From: Colimorpha sp002372855
Lineage (GTDB): Bacteria; Bacteroidota; Bacteroidia; Bacteroidales; P3
Direction of reading: 5' to 3'
NCBI GenBank assembly: GCA_946621635.1
Contig: CAMOOR010000020.1
Location: 1 to 32,883 of the forward strand
Length of the DNA: 32,883 nucleotides
Shown: positions 1-7,900 of the stretch, piece by piece
How the letters are laid out: the number at the start of each line of letters is the position of its first letter
How positions within the stretch are numbered: position 1 is the stretch's first letter
Program-made: the position numbers and the translations under genes
Notes under the pieces: generated by a model
The model's database searches: none
Told to the model about the DNA's origin: nothing
Seen by the model: only the letters and a program-made list of their open reading frames with translations

Positions 1-245
1 GCGACGAGTTCCAGGTGAAGGTCATCGCCTTCGACGAGAAGAACGGCAAGATCAAACTCAGCCGCAAGGCCCTCCTGCCCAAGCCCGAAGGCTATGTGGA
101 GGAGAAACCCGCCCGTGGCCCGCGCCGCGAAGGCGGTCGCGGTGGCGACCGCAAGGACGGCGACCGTGGTGGCCATGGCCGTCGTGAAGGCGGTAACGGT
201 GGCGAGCGCCGCTCCAGTGGCAACGGCGAAGGCCGCCGCAGATAA
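1..245 (+). CDS. pnp: Polyribonucleotide nucleotidyltransferase (PNPase), C-terminal end
   Basis: Only the last ~80 residues are present; the reading frame enters at base 3 and ends at TAA 243-245. The first part (VKVIAFDEKNGKIKLSRKAL) is the closing strand of an S1 RNA-binding domain as found at the C terminus of PNPase, the 3'-5' phosphorolytic exoribonuclease of mRNA turnover. It is followed by KPEGY and a basic, Gly/Arg/Asp-rich tail with repeated GGDR/GGRR, a common low-complexity RNA-binding extension of Bacteroidota PNPases. Ribosomal protein S1 or another S1-domain protein is the alternative, because the catalytic RNase PH domains lie outside the window. It is followed by a strong intrinsic terminator. 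Confidence 0.75.
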   Translation, partial: DEFQVKVIAFDEKNGKIKLSRKALLPKPEGYVEEKPARGPRREGGRGGDRKDGDRGGHGRREGGNGGERRSSGNGEGRRR

Positions 246-272
246 TCCTGCGAACCAATAGCATACACATAG

Positions 273-315
273 GCGAGGCCCGCGACGTTCCGTCGCGGGC
301 CTCGCTGTTTTGTTT
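273..315. terminator. Intrinsic terminator between pnp and the convergent OmpA gene
   Basis: A perfect 15-bp GC-rich stem (273-287 with 291-305) closes a 3-nt loop and is followed on the plus strand by a T-rich run (306-318). It lies 27 bp after the pnp stop and about 35 bp from the stop of the converging OmpA-family gene. It is best placed for pnp, but the stem could also slow transcription arriving from the other side. Confidence 0.9.
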
Positions 316-349
316 TGTGATGTTGGTGGTGTACTCGCTGGCGGGACGG

Positions 350-1447
350 TTACTTCTTGACAAATTCGACGCGGCGGTTCTTGGCGCGGCCTTCGTCGGT
401 AGTGTTGGGGGCGATGGGAGAGTGGGATCCTTTGCCCACGGCGGTGAGGCGCGAGGGGTCGATGCCCTGTTTCACGAGGGCCGCCACGATGGCGTCGGCA
501 CGCCGCTGGCTCAGCGGGTCGTTCACGGCGTCGGAGCCCGTGTTGTCGCAGTGCCCCTGCACCTCGAACTGCAGGTCGGCGTGTTCCTTCATCAGTTTGG
601 CCACGCGGTTGATCTCGACCTCGGATTCCGGCTTGAGGTCGGCCTTACCGGTCTCGAAGGTGATGGCGTAGGTCACAATCTTGCCGTCGGTGGCGAGGCG
701 GTCGTAGAGCGGCACGGCGCCCTGGGCGATGCGCACGTTGCTCAAGCCCGTGTGGCGATAGAATGCTCCGCTGGTGAAGAAGAGGTAGCCGGGTGCTTTC
801 ATGGCCGGCACGTTGATCATGCGCACACCGTTCACATAGCCCTTGAAGGCCCTCTTGTTGAACGAGAAGGCGAAGTGGTTCCACTGGCCGGCGACTACTG
901 GGTTGTCCTTCTCCAGATAGTCGCTGTTGCCTGGATCCAACCCTAGCATCTTATCACCGCTTGCCTGGGTGCTCCCGTCTGGTTTCAGCAGGCTCCAAGT
1001 CAAGTTGCACGAGCCGTCTTCACGGTACCAGAACTTCACATAACTCGAAGAATTATAGTAGCTCTCGTCACCACGGTCACCGAAACAGATGCTCATTTCG
1101 AGCGTAGTCTCCTCTTCGGTTTCACCAGGCTTGGCCACATAGAGGTCGAACTCCACGGTGAACACCTCCGGCAGCCAATCCCACTTCTGCTTCATCAGCG
1201 GCATCACCTGTCCCAGGCCGTTGTCGGTGAACGCAATCACATTGCGCCCTTGCTGCTGTGCAGTTTCCGCATAGCCGTCCAGCAGGTCCCACCTTAGAGG
1301 GAATTCGCCGAGTTTCTCTCGTTCGAAGTTGTCGTCGAAGATGATCTCGTCGCCGGGGACGAAATCGCTCTTGGAGTAGTTGGTCTCCTGCGCGCCGGCT
1401 GCCATCCCGAACAGCAGCAATATCGCAGCAAATAATGTTTTCTTCAT
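350..1447 (-). CDS. OmpA-family envelope protein with N-terminal lectin-like domain
   Basis: 365 residues. An N-terminal signal peptide (MKKTLFAAILLLFGMAAGAQ) is followed by a region of about 220 residues that reads like a ConA/LamG-type beta-sandwich (aromatic-rich strands such as FTVEFDLYV and WNHFAFSFNKRAFKGYVNG). The C terminus, from about residue 255, is a complete OmpA domain: ITFETGKADLKPES, then GHCDNTGSDAVNDPLSQRRA, and a final GRAKNRRVEF. That domain binds peptidoglycan non-covalently, so the protein probably sits in the outer membrane or periplasm and presents the sandwich domain. It has its own promoter 190 bp upstream, leaving an unusually long leader that holds a coding-like remnant and a G8 tract. 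What the sandwich domain binds is unknown. Confidence 0.88.
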   Translation of the reverse strand: MKKTLFAAILLLFGMAAGAQETNYSKSDFVPGDEIIFDDNFEREKLGEFPLRWDLLDGYAETAQQQGRNVIAFTDNGLGQVMPLMKQKWDWLPEVFTVEFDLYVAKPGETEEETTLEMSICFGDRGDESYYNSSSYVKFWYREDGSCNLTWSLLKPDGSTQASGDKMLGLDPGNSDYLEKDNPVVAGQWNHFAFSFNKRAFKGYVNGVRMINVPAMKAPGYLFFTSGAFYRHTGLSNVRIAQGAVPLYDRLATDGKIVTYAITFETGKADLKPESEVEINRVAKLMKEHADLQFEVQGHCDNTGSDAVNDPLSQRRADAIVAALVKQGIDPSRLTAVGKGSHSPIAPNTTDEGRAKNRRVEFVKK

Positions 1448-1471
1448 GATTGTATGTCGTTAAAAGGTTTG

Positions 1472-1561
1472 CTAATCGAGGTTGTCTTTTTTCTCCAGGG
1501 TGATGATGTTCTCCATAATGGTGACGTAGGCGTTGCTGGTGCAGACTGTCGCCGGGGGGGG
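1472..1561 (-). pseudogene. Coding-like remnant and C8/G8 tract in the leader of the OmpA gene
   Basis: Between the promoter and the start of the OmpA gene, the minus strand holds an open frame that reads VCTSNAYVTIMENI followed by ITLEKKDNLD and a TAG stop (1472-1474). Its codon use is like the neighbouring genes. An internal ATG (1514-1516) would give a 14-residue peptide. Upstream it runs into eight consecutive C (G on the plus strand, 1554-1561) and then non-coding AT-rich DNA, with no usual start codon. It may be the 3' end of a decayed gene or a short leader ORF. I do not recognise the family. Confidence 0.4.
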
Positions 1562-1637
1562 CGAAAGTAAGTAAAAATAGTGATTCAGTGTTGTTTAGGT
1601 GTTTTTGGATTCCCTCCAGAGGAACCGTTTACGACTG

Positions 1638-1668
1638 CAAAGGTAAGAAGAATTTTTGAACTGGCAAA
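1638..1668 (-). promoter_or_regulatory. Bacteroidota-type promoter for the OmpA-family gene
   Basis: On the minus strand TTTG (1665-1668) is followed by exactly 19 bp and TACCTTTG (1638-1645). This matches the Bacteroides primary-sigma consensus of -33 TTTG and -7 TAnnTTTG. The start site would be near 1632, giving a leader of roughly 185 nt. Confidence 0.75.
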
Positions 1669-1680
1669 AAAAATTCTCTC

Positions 1681-1709
1681 TTGTTGTTTTGCCTTTTTTC
1701 GTATCTTTG
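1681..1709 (+). promoter_or_regulatory. Bacteroidota-type promoter for the dus gene, possibly leaderless
   Basis: TTG (1681-1683), an 18-bp spacer and TATCTTTG (1702-1709) fit the Bacteroidota -33/-7 pattern. The -7 box ends only 4 bp before the GTG at 1714 that is the best start of the gene, so the transcript would begin at or within a few bases of the start codon. The promoter is back to back with the one for the OmpA gene, about 12 bp between their -33 boxes. Confidence 0.7.
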
Positions 1710-1713
1710 CAGC

Positions 1714-2727
1714 GTGAAACAGGACGGATTATACATTGCTTTTGCGCCGCTGCAGGGGTATACGGATGCGGCATACCGGCGGGCGCATTGGGAGTGCGCC
1801 GGCGGGGTGGGGGAGTACTATACGCCCTTCGTGAGGATTGAGAAGGGGGAGGTGCGGCGCAAGGACCTGCGCGATACAGACCCCGAAGCCACCCGCGGCG
1901 TCCCCACGGTGCCGCAGGTCATTGCCCGCGACGGCGACGAACTGGCGCGACTCTGCGATGTTTTGCAGGCACAGGGCTGGCGCCGCATCGACGTCAACAT
2001 GGGCTGCCCCTTCCCCCTACAGGTACATGCCGGACGCGGCAGCGGCCTCCTGCAACACCCCGACAAGCTGCAGGAACTCCTCGCCGAGATGCAGCGCCGG
2101 CCGGAGGTCGTCTTCTCCGTCAAGATGCGCCTCGGGCAGGAGAGCACCGACGAGGGCCTGCGGGCGCTGGAGACCGTCAACCGCATGCCCCTCTGCCACG
2201 TCACCCTGCATGCCCGCCTGGGACGACAGCAGTACAAGGGAACGCCCGACCTCGAGGCTTTCCGTCGCTTCGCAGAACATTGCGTGCACCCCATGGTGTA
2301 CAACGGCGACGCGGTGAGAGAGGAAAACGGAAAGTGGAAAGTGGAAAGCGTGGCGGGCACGGACTTGATGGCGTTGGCTTCCAACCTCAAAGGTGTGATG
2401 ATTGGCCGGGGGCTGCTCTCGCGGCCGTGGATGCTGAGCGAACGGGAACCAAAGGAGGTGTTGCGGTCGATGCACGAACGGCTCTACCGCCATGCAACCC
2501 AGACCCTCTGCGGCGACAGCCAGGTGCTGGCGCGGATGAAAGCCTTTTGGGAATACATCGACTTGGAACAGGCCCTTTCCGCGGGCTGGCAGCCCACGCC
2601 CCAAGATTCGCAGGCTGGCAGCCTGCGTTCCACCAAGGTGCGCAAAGCCATCATGAAAGCCACCACCCTGGCGCGCTACCGCGAGGCGGTGTCTATGGCC
2701 AAGGGCATGCCTTTCTGCGACAGATAG
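1714..2727 (+). CDS. dus: tRNA-dihydrouridine synthase family protein
   Basis: About 337 residues if started at GTG 1714. That start is chosen because the promoter -7 box ends at 1709 and no in-frame ATG lies near; TTG codons at 1681/1684 fall in the -33 box. The family reduces specific uridines in tRNA to dihydrouridine with FMN and NADPH. Signatures seen: N-terminal IAFAPLQGYTDAAYR (flavin-binding strand), PTVPQVIARDGDELARL, DVNMGCPFPL with the catalytic Cys at residue 98 in a GCP motif, and VMIGRGLLSRPWML near the end of the barrel. Residues about 203-212 are encoded by an in-frame heptad array (2322-2349) between barrel elements. The last 52 bp overlap the converging cupin gene. Subclass (DusA/B/C) is not settled. 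Confidence 0.85.
   Translation: MKQDGLYIAFAPLQGYTDAAYRRAHWECAGGVGEYYTPFVRIEKGEVRRKDLRDTDPEATRGVPTVPQVIARDGDELARLCDVLQAQGWRRIDVNMGCPFPLQVHAGRGSGLLQHPDKLQELLAEMQRRPEVVFSVKMRLGQESTDEGLRALETVNRMPLCHVTLHARLGRQQYKGTPDLEAFRRFAEHCVHPMVYNGDAVREENGKWKVESVAGTDLMALASNLKGVMIGRGLLSRPWMLSEREPKEVLRSMHERLYRHATQTLCGDSQVLARMKAFWEYIDLEQALSAGWQPTPQDSQAGSLRSTKVRKAIMKATTLARYREAVSMAKGMPFCDR
2322..2349 (+). repeat. In-frame array of four heptads inside dus
   Basis: Four consecutive 7-mers: GGAAAAC, GGAAAGT, GGAAAGT, GGAAAGC. They lie inside the coding region and are read as a polar Lys/Glu/Trp-rich stretch (ENGKWKVES) just after the VYNGDAV strand, where Dus proteins normally go straight into the next helix. They belong to the same class of short tandem arrays seen elsewhere in the window. 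Confidence 0.75.
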
Positions 2728-3038
2728 AACATATAGAGTACGGCGGGCTTCGCACCCCGGTTCTCGCCGTGGTGGACGGTGCCGACCATCTCAACCACCG
2801 CATCGCCTTCATGGATGGTCTTCTCGGTGCCGTCCTGGGCGACGATAGTCAGCTCGCCTTGCGTAAGTATCCCGAAGTTCATCACCTCGTGATGATGCCA
2901 TCCCAATTTGCAGCCTGCGGGGAACACATACTTCAAGCCCACCAGCTCGGGACGCCCACGAAGATAGTCGGGCAACTCCACACCGTCCCAGCTCTGCGAG
3001 GTATGGAAGAGCTCCGTGACTTCCACCTGTTTTGACAT
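2676..3038 (-). CDS. Small cupin-domain protein
   Basis: 120 residues forming one cupin barrel. Motif 1 can be seen as CKLGWHHHEVMNFGILTQGE and motif 2 as EGDAVVEMVGTVHHGEN, so the metal-binding His/His/Glu/His set is present. Small single-cupin proteins bind a metal and often a small ligand or sugar; no specific function can be read here. It is the last gene of a minus-strand run (membrane protein, TerB-like protein, cupin), 38 bp after the TerB-like gene. Its final 52 bp overlap the 3' end of dus on the opposite strand. Confidence 0.8.
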   Translation of the reverse strand: MSKQVEVTELFHTSQSWDGVELPDYLRGRPELVGLKYVFPAGCKLGWHHHEVMNFGILTQGELTIVAQDGTEKTIHEGDAVVEMVGTVHHGENRGAKPAVLYMFYLSQKGMPLAIDTASR

Positions 3039-3076
3039 TTCTGTGTCTGTTTTGGCTATCGTTTTTTGCCTTTTTC

Positions 3077-3394
3077 TCAGGCGAGAATCTTCTTGAGGGT
3101 GCGCATAAGGTGGGCTTCCATTGGGGAACGCCGTCCGTCGGCGGCGACGATGGAGCGGATATCGTCGAGGATTTGCTGGCGGGAAGTGTCGTCGGTGATG
3201 AACTTGGGCTTGTTCTCGTGGATAAGGTCGAGGATCTGGGTGTCGCTCATCTTGGAGAAATCCTTTTTCAGTTTGCTGACGACGGCGGGGTCGACGTGCT
3301 GGAGGATGAGCTCCATCTCGTCGGGATGGATGGTGCCGTCGATGTTGGCGGCATAGAGCATCAGCAATGCTTTGAATTCGTCTTGGGTATTCAT
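3077..3394 (-). CDS. TerB-like small helical protein
   Basis: 105 residues, no signal peptide or membrane segment, predicted all-helical. The segment LLMLYAANIDGTIHPDEMEL is the typical 'x-A-x-x-DGxIxxxE' turn of TerB-like proteins, and a second half repeats the pattern (IRSIVAADGRRSPMEAHLM). The TerB fold carries acidic residues and is often linked with membrane or metal-stress functions. It lies between a membrane protein and a cupin in a probable three-gene operon, 32 bp after the upstream gene. Function unknown. Confidence 0.65.
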   Translation of the reverse strand: MNTQDEFKALLMLYAANIDGTIHPDEMELILQHVDPAVVSKLKKDFSKMSDTQILDLIHENKPKFITDDTSRQQILDDIRSIVAADGRRSPMEAHLMRTLKKILA

Positions 3395-3426
3395 CTTTCT
3401 ATGGATATTTTTTTAGGATACTTCTA

Positions 3427-4242
3427 TTATTTTTTATCAAGTTTTCCCCACTTCCCACTTCCCTCTCTTTTCTTGTAGCGGGCGTCGGCAGAGATGAAGA
3501 GGCCGACGATGGGGATGAAGAGGTAGATGTAGCCCTCAATGCATTCGATGGCCAGCATGGTGATGGCCTCGAAGGCCACCACGAAGCAGAAGGCTGAAAA
3601 GAGGCAGCGGTGGAAGAGGTGCGTGCGGCGGGTGTCGACCACCAGCTTCGCCACCACCATCAGGAACATCACTACATGGTAGGCAATCATAATCCACACG
3701 CCGGTGATGGGCGCAAACGAGTCGGCGATGCCGGCCGCGGAGACCCCGACGAGCATCACGATGATAATCCAGTTCCACTCGCGCCACTCCTTCTCCTTGA
3801 GCCCCATGCGGTCGCTCTGGTGGGCGATGACGTGCAGCAGCACGTTGAACATGCTGTAGGCCGTGTAGCTCAGCAGCGCCACACCCAGCAGTGACCACCC
3901 TGTGCCCACCACCTGGCGCTGGCAGAACCAGCCCACGCACACCTCCTTGCGGTGCAGGTCGGTGTCCTCGAAGAGCGGCAGGTCGCCCGAGAAGCAGTAA
4001 TAGTATGTCGCCGCCAACGCCACCCACCACAGCGTGTACAGCAGCGGATAGAGCTGGCGCCGCTCCTGCTTGTAGATGACGAAATAGATCACCCTCATGG
4101 CCACCGCCAGCACCAGCAGGAAGATGGGAATGGCGATGGGGGGCAGCCCCAGCGGATTGCTGTGGTGAAGCCCCAGCAAGGCGGGAATATTGCTCATCGG
4201 CGCGTTGGAATTGATATACTCGGACAGGGTTGAAAGTATCAT
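3427..4242 (-). CDS. Multi-pass membrane protein of unknown function
   Basis: 271 residues with about six to seven hydrophobic segments (for example PIAIPIFLLVLAVAMRVIYF, WWVALAATYYYCF, WIIIVMLVGVSAAGIA, VWIMIAYHVVMFLMVVAKLV, YIYLFIPIVGLF). The loop after the second segment carries two Cys (CVGWFCQRQ), and conserved-looking His residues occur in LLHVIAHQSDRMG. I do not recognise the family. It is the first gene of a minus-strand operon with the TerB-like and cupin genes, preceded by a TAACTTTG -7 element at 4297-4304. A membrane partner for the TerB-like protein is a reasonable guess, nothing more. Confidence 0.75.
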   Translation of the reverse strand: MILSTLSEYINSNAPMSNIPALLGLHHSNPLGLPPIAIPIFLLVLAVAMRVIYFVIYKQERRQLYPLLYTLWWVALAATYYYCFSGDLPLFEDTDLHRKEVCVGWFCQRQVVGTGWSLLGVALLSYTAYSMFNVLLHVIAHQSDRMGLKEKEWREWNWIIIVMLVGVSAAGIADSFAPITGVWIMIAYHVVMFLMVVAKLVVDTRRTHLFHRCLFSAFCFVVAFEAITMLAIECIEGYIYLFIPIVGLFISADARYKKREGSGKWGKLDKK

Positions 4243-4296
4243 AACTGTTTTGTTTGTTGTTGGTTAGGCAGGGGCATGTCCTGCCGTTGAACGGCA

Positions 4297-4320
4297 CAAA
4301 GTTACACAATTTTTTTCAAA
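4297..4320 (-). promoter_or_regulatory. Promoter of the membrane protein / TerB-like / cupin operon
   Basis: On the minus strand TTTG (4317-4320), 12 bp, TAACTTTG (4297-4304). The -7 box fits the Bacteroidota consensus, but the TTTG is nearer than the usual 19 bp. A perfect 7-bp inverted repeat with one central base (4282-4296, TGCCGTT/AACGGCA) covers the predicted start site and could be an operator or a 5' hairpin. Confidence 0.55.
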
Positions 4321-4426
4321 CGTGCCGTAAAAAGGTGTAAAATAACGCTTTTACGCCACAACGATTCCCCTTGGACAACTTTTTATTCGGTTTTTTGAGA
4401 ACTTATCGTTTTTCAATAAAATTTAC

Positions 4427-4434
4427 TACTTTTG
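4427..4434 (+). promoter_or_regulatory. Possible -7 element facing the T9SS cargo genes
   Basis: TACTTTTG fits TAnnTTTG in a very AT-rich setting, but no TTTG lies about 19 bp upstream. If used, the leader of the first cargo gene would be over 500 nt and include both tandem arrays. No better promoter candidate was found nearer to 4972. Confidence 0.35.
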
Positions 4435-4467
4435 CAACATTCAGGAAATCAGTATCTAACAGCCACC

Positions 4468-4511
4468 CCCTCTTACTCCCCTCTTACTCCTCTCTTACCC
4501 CTCTCTTTATC
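4468..4511 (+). repeat. 11-bp tandem array, four units
   Basis: Four adjoining 11-mers: CCCTCTTACTC twice, then CTCTCTTACCC and CTCTCTTTATC. Pyrimidine-rich on the plus strand. It lies just downstream of the possible -7 element at 4427-4434. Confidence 0.8.
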
Positions 4512-4690
4512 CTCTGTTTTTTTAGTAAGACTTCATAAGGAGAGGAGTTGGTGACGGAAGGGTGGAAATAGAATGTTCGTGGCGTTTGGGCTCTTTTCTG
4601 CCGTATTTTTGTTAAATATTGTTAAAATCCAGGGGGCGATGTAGACTTTCGGAAAAAAACCTGTTATATAGTGTGTAGAATTTGGGGGGA

Positions 4691-4818
4691 GAGTGGGTGA
4701 GTGGCTGGGTGACTGAGTGGCTGGGTGGCTGGGTGACTGAATGGCAGAGTGGGGGAGTGGCTGGGTGACTGAGTGGCAGAGTGGGTGAGTGACTGGGTGG
4801 CAGAGTGGGGGAGTTGTT
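4691..4818 (+). repeat. 8-bp tandem array, sixteen units
   Basis: The register is unbroken through sixteen octamers, consensus G(A/G)GTG(A/G)(C/G)N, for example GAGTGGCT, GGGTGACT, GAGTGGCA, GAGTGGGG. Units vary at the same three or four positions while the GTG core is kept in 14 of 16. It is unlike CRISPR, since there are no spacers. Confidence 0.9.
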
Positions 4819-4971
4819 GGGGAATTTGTTTTGATTGGAAATAGAAAGATATAATAATAAAAAACAAATGGTCATTTAATATAATATATGTCGGGCGATT
4901 GAATCGCAGCGGTGAATGAAAAAGATAATAAAAATGGGAAAAAAACGTTTTATTAATTGTAATATAATAAT

Positions 4972-7900
4972 ATGATGAAACAAAATCATTTGACGTGGAG
5001 GATGCTTTCGTTGAGCATTATGATGGGATTGATGAGCCTGATGGGAAACAATGCCGAGGCTCAGGTTGTCTGTAACGATACGGTGTTTCCCTTCCTCGAG
5101 ACCTTCGATGGTGGTGTCGACAGCCTCGTCTGTTGGCAGCCGCTGGAGGGCAGCAACTGGCAGCTCATCCAGCCAGGCACAGGCAGTGGCAACGGTCCGA
5201 ACAAGAGCATGGTCTCGTCATCGGAGTATGCGAATGTGGACAGTTGGATTGTGTCGAAGGCCATCGCATTGCCGGCCGACACGACAGTGCCCTTGGTGCT
5301 GAGCTGGGATGTGAGTGCGACGCATTATTTGACGTACTACTACCGCTATTTTGTGCTCGTCAGCACCGGCGACTGGACCGACCGCACCACCTACGATACC
5401 GTCTATGCCGACAGCTCGACGCAAGTCTACTGCGGCTACGAGAACACCAATTTCGAGAGCCGCGTGGTGAGCCTCACCGCCTACCGGGGGCAGACTATCC
5501 ATGTGGCTTTCTGCAACCATCCCCTCTATGCCGACCCCTACGAAGGACATTGGATGCGGCTCAATATCGACAATGTGGAGGTGCGCGACGCCAATAAGCC
5601 TAAGGTGGCCCTGGAGCTGCCCGACTATGTCTATAGCGGCGACAGCATCACCTATGCCGCCACGCTAATTGAGGGCAACACCACGGGACTGACCTACACG
5701 TGGCACTCCACGCTCCTTGATACTACCATAACTCTTAACTATAATCTCTTATCTATAAACTACCCCTCTACGGGAGTTGACACGGTGATGGTGGTGGCCG
5801 CCAACGCCTATGGCGTTGACACTGCGACGGCGGTGGTCTCGGTGCTGACGCATCCGCTGCCGCAGGTCTCCTTGTCTGTTCCGCAACTAGTGTTGGTGGA
5901 CGACACGATGGTCTACACCGCTGTCGTCAACGAATGCTCGCCCTACGGACTTGCCTTCCATTGGCACTCCTCGCTGACGGGGATAAACACGACAACTACG
6001 ATACCGGCGATGGATGTGGTTTACTCGGCAGCGGGAATTGACACGGTGATGGTAGTGGTGAACAACATCGACGGTGTTGACACAGCGGTAGCGGTGGTGG
6101 AGGTGCTGAACTGCAACGGGATGCCGGTTCCTTATGTGGAGGACTTTAACGCCGTCAATGCCACGTATGCCGCGGCGTTCGACGGCGGCGAACTGCCCAC
6201 CTGCTGGGAGGGCACGACGACGGGCACCAACCCTGCCTATGCACCACATGTGATTATTCCCAACGCCTACTATTATTTTGGCACCCTGCCCAGCTACGCC
6301 CTGTTGATGCGGGCGGGCAGCGATGAGGGCTTCGGCGACATGGAACAGGTAGTGCTGCCACGCTTTACCCAGCCCTTGCAGGACCTCGCCATTGCCTTCG
6401 ACTACCGCTTCGAGGCTGTCAGTCGGGGAACCCTCAGCGTGGGCTGGCTCGACAGCACGGACACCTTTGTCAGTGTGGCCGATATGACTCCTCATGCGGG
6501 CAGTTACCGCCGCGACACGGTCTCTCTGGCCTCGGTCACCGACAGCCATGCCCGCCTGGCACTGCGCTGGAGCTACAACACCTCCTTTTACGCCGTGGCC
6601 ATCGACAACATCGAGGTCTTCAATGCTGACACCGCGGCGATGCGGCCCGTGGTGGTCCTCGAGGTCCCCGACGAGGTGAGTATCTACGACACCGTTGTCT
6701 ACACTGCCCACCTGCAGCAGGGCGACTCTGCCGGCCTTACCTACGCTTGGCATTCGTCGCTGCTGGGAATAAGTGCGACAGATGTGATAGATTCGATAGA
6801 ACTGGTTTATACTGCCATTGGTGTCGACACGGTGACGGTGACCGCCACCAATGGCTACGGCAGCTATACTGCCACCGCCATCGTCTCCGTCGGCAACTGC
6901 AACTACCGGAGTGTGCCCTATGTCGATGACTTCGAAGGTGTGCCACAGGGGCAGATGCCCGAGTGCTGGACGAGCCGCTGGACCGGTTCTGCCTCCAATA
7001 AACCGAAGGCCACTGAGTATGCCTACTCGTGGGAAGAAGACATGACGATAAGGATGATAGCGGGCAATGGCTCCAGCTATGGTGATGGTCTGTCCACGGT
7101 GGTGTTGCCGGGTTTTGACCAACCCCTGAACCAGCTATCGCTGGCATTAGACTATTATAATGGCGCTTATTACGGCACGTTGACGGTGGGCTATCTGGTC
7201 GATACCGTCTATACACCGTTGCGCACCTTGCCGTACAACTTCTCGGTTGATTATGAAATGATGCGCGATACCATTGATTTCAGCAGTGTGACGGCCCCCG
7301 GGGCTCGGATGGCCATCCGCTTAATCAATCCGTCGATGTGGGAGGCAATATATCTCGACAATATCGAGGTCTTCCTCACCAGTCAGACAGGCGTGCCTCC
7401 CGTGGTTTCCCTCAACGGTCCTTCAAACGCAGTGGCTTTAAATAATATCACCTATACGGCTACCCTTACCAGCGGAGACACAACGGGTGTGGTCTACATG
7501 TGGCATTCGACATTGCAGGACAGTATGATGACTGGCCCCTCGGTCCGGTTGCTCTACGATACGGTGGGGGTGGACACTCTCAGCGTTATAGCCACCACGC
7601 CCTTCGGTTCCGACACGGCTATGCGTATCGTTACGGTTTCATGGCCCGACTACCTGCTGCCGTCGGTGACCCTTGAGGGCGATCCTCTTTGCTATACCTG
7701 CGACCCCGCGACATACGTCGTCAACTCGTTGCAGAGCGACAGTGCAACGGTACACAGCACATTGCTCGATACCACCTTCTCGATGACTGGCTCCCAGTTT
7801 GCCTTGCTTTATACTGCTGGAGGGGTTGACACTGTCACAGTGGTGGTGACCAACGACTACGGCAGCGACACCGCCCGATGGGTGGTCGTGGTTCGTGACT

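Larger units (their letters stand above)
4243..4971. other. 729-bp non-coding region upstream of the T9SS cargo genes
   Basis: No convincing gene. In order it holds the minus-strand promoter, a plus-strand -7-like box, an 11-bp tandem array (4468-4511), about 180 bp without recognisable content, an 8-bp tandem array (4691-4818), and an AT-rich leader before the first large gene containing a perfect 6-bp hairpin with a 1-nt centre (4895-4907). Minus-strand frames through the 8-bp array give Pro/Ser/His/Thr repeats, which are products of the repeat, not proteins. Confidence 0.7.

Noticed and set aside
4691..4818. CRISPR-like array
   Set aside because: Units adjoin without spacers, and no cas gene is near.
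4612..4875. Minus-strand frames coding for Ser/Pro/His/Thr repeats
   Set aside because: They are translations of the octamer array in more than one frame, with no conserved flanks.
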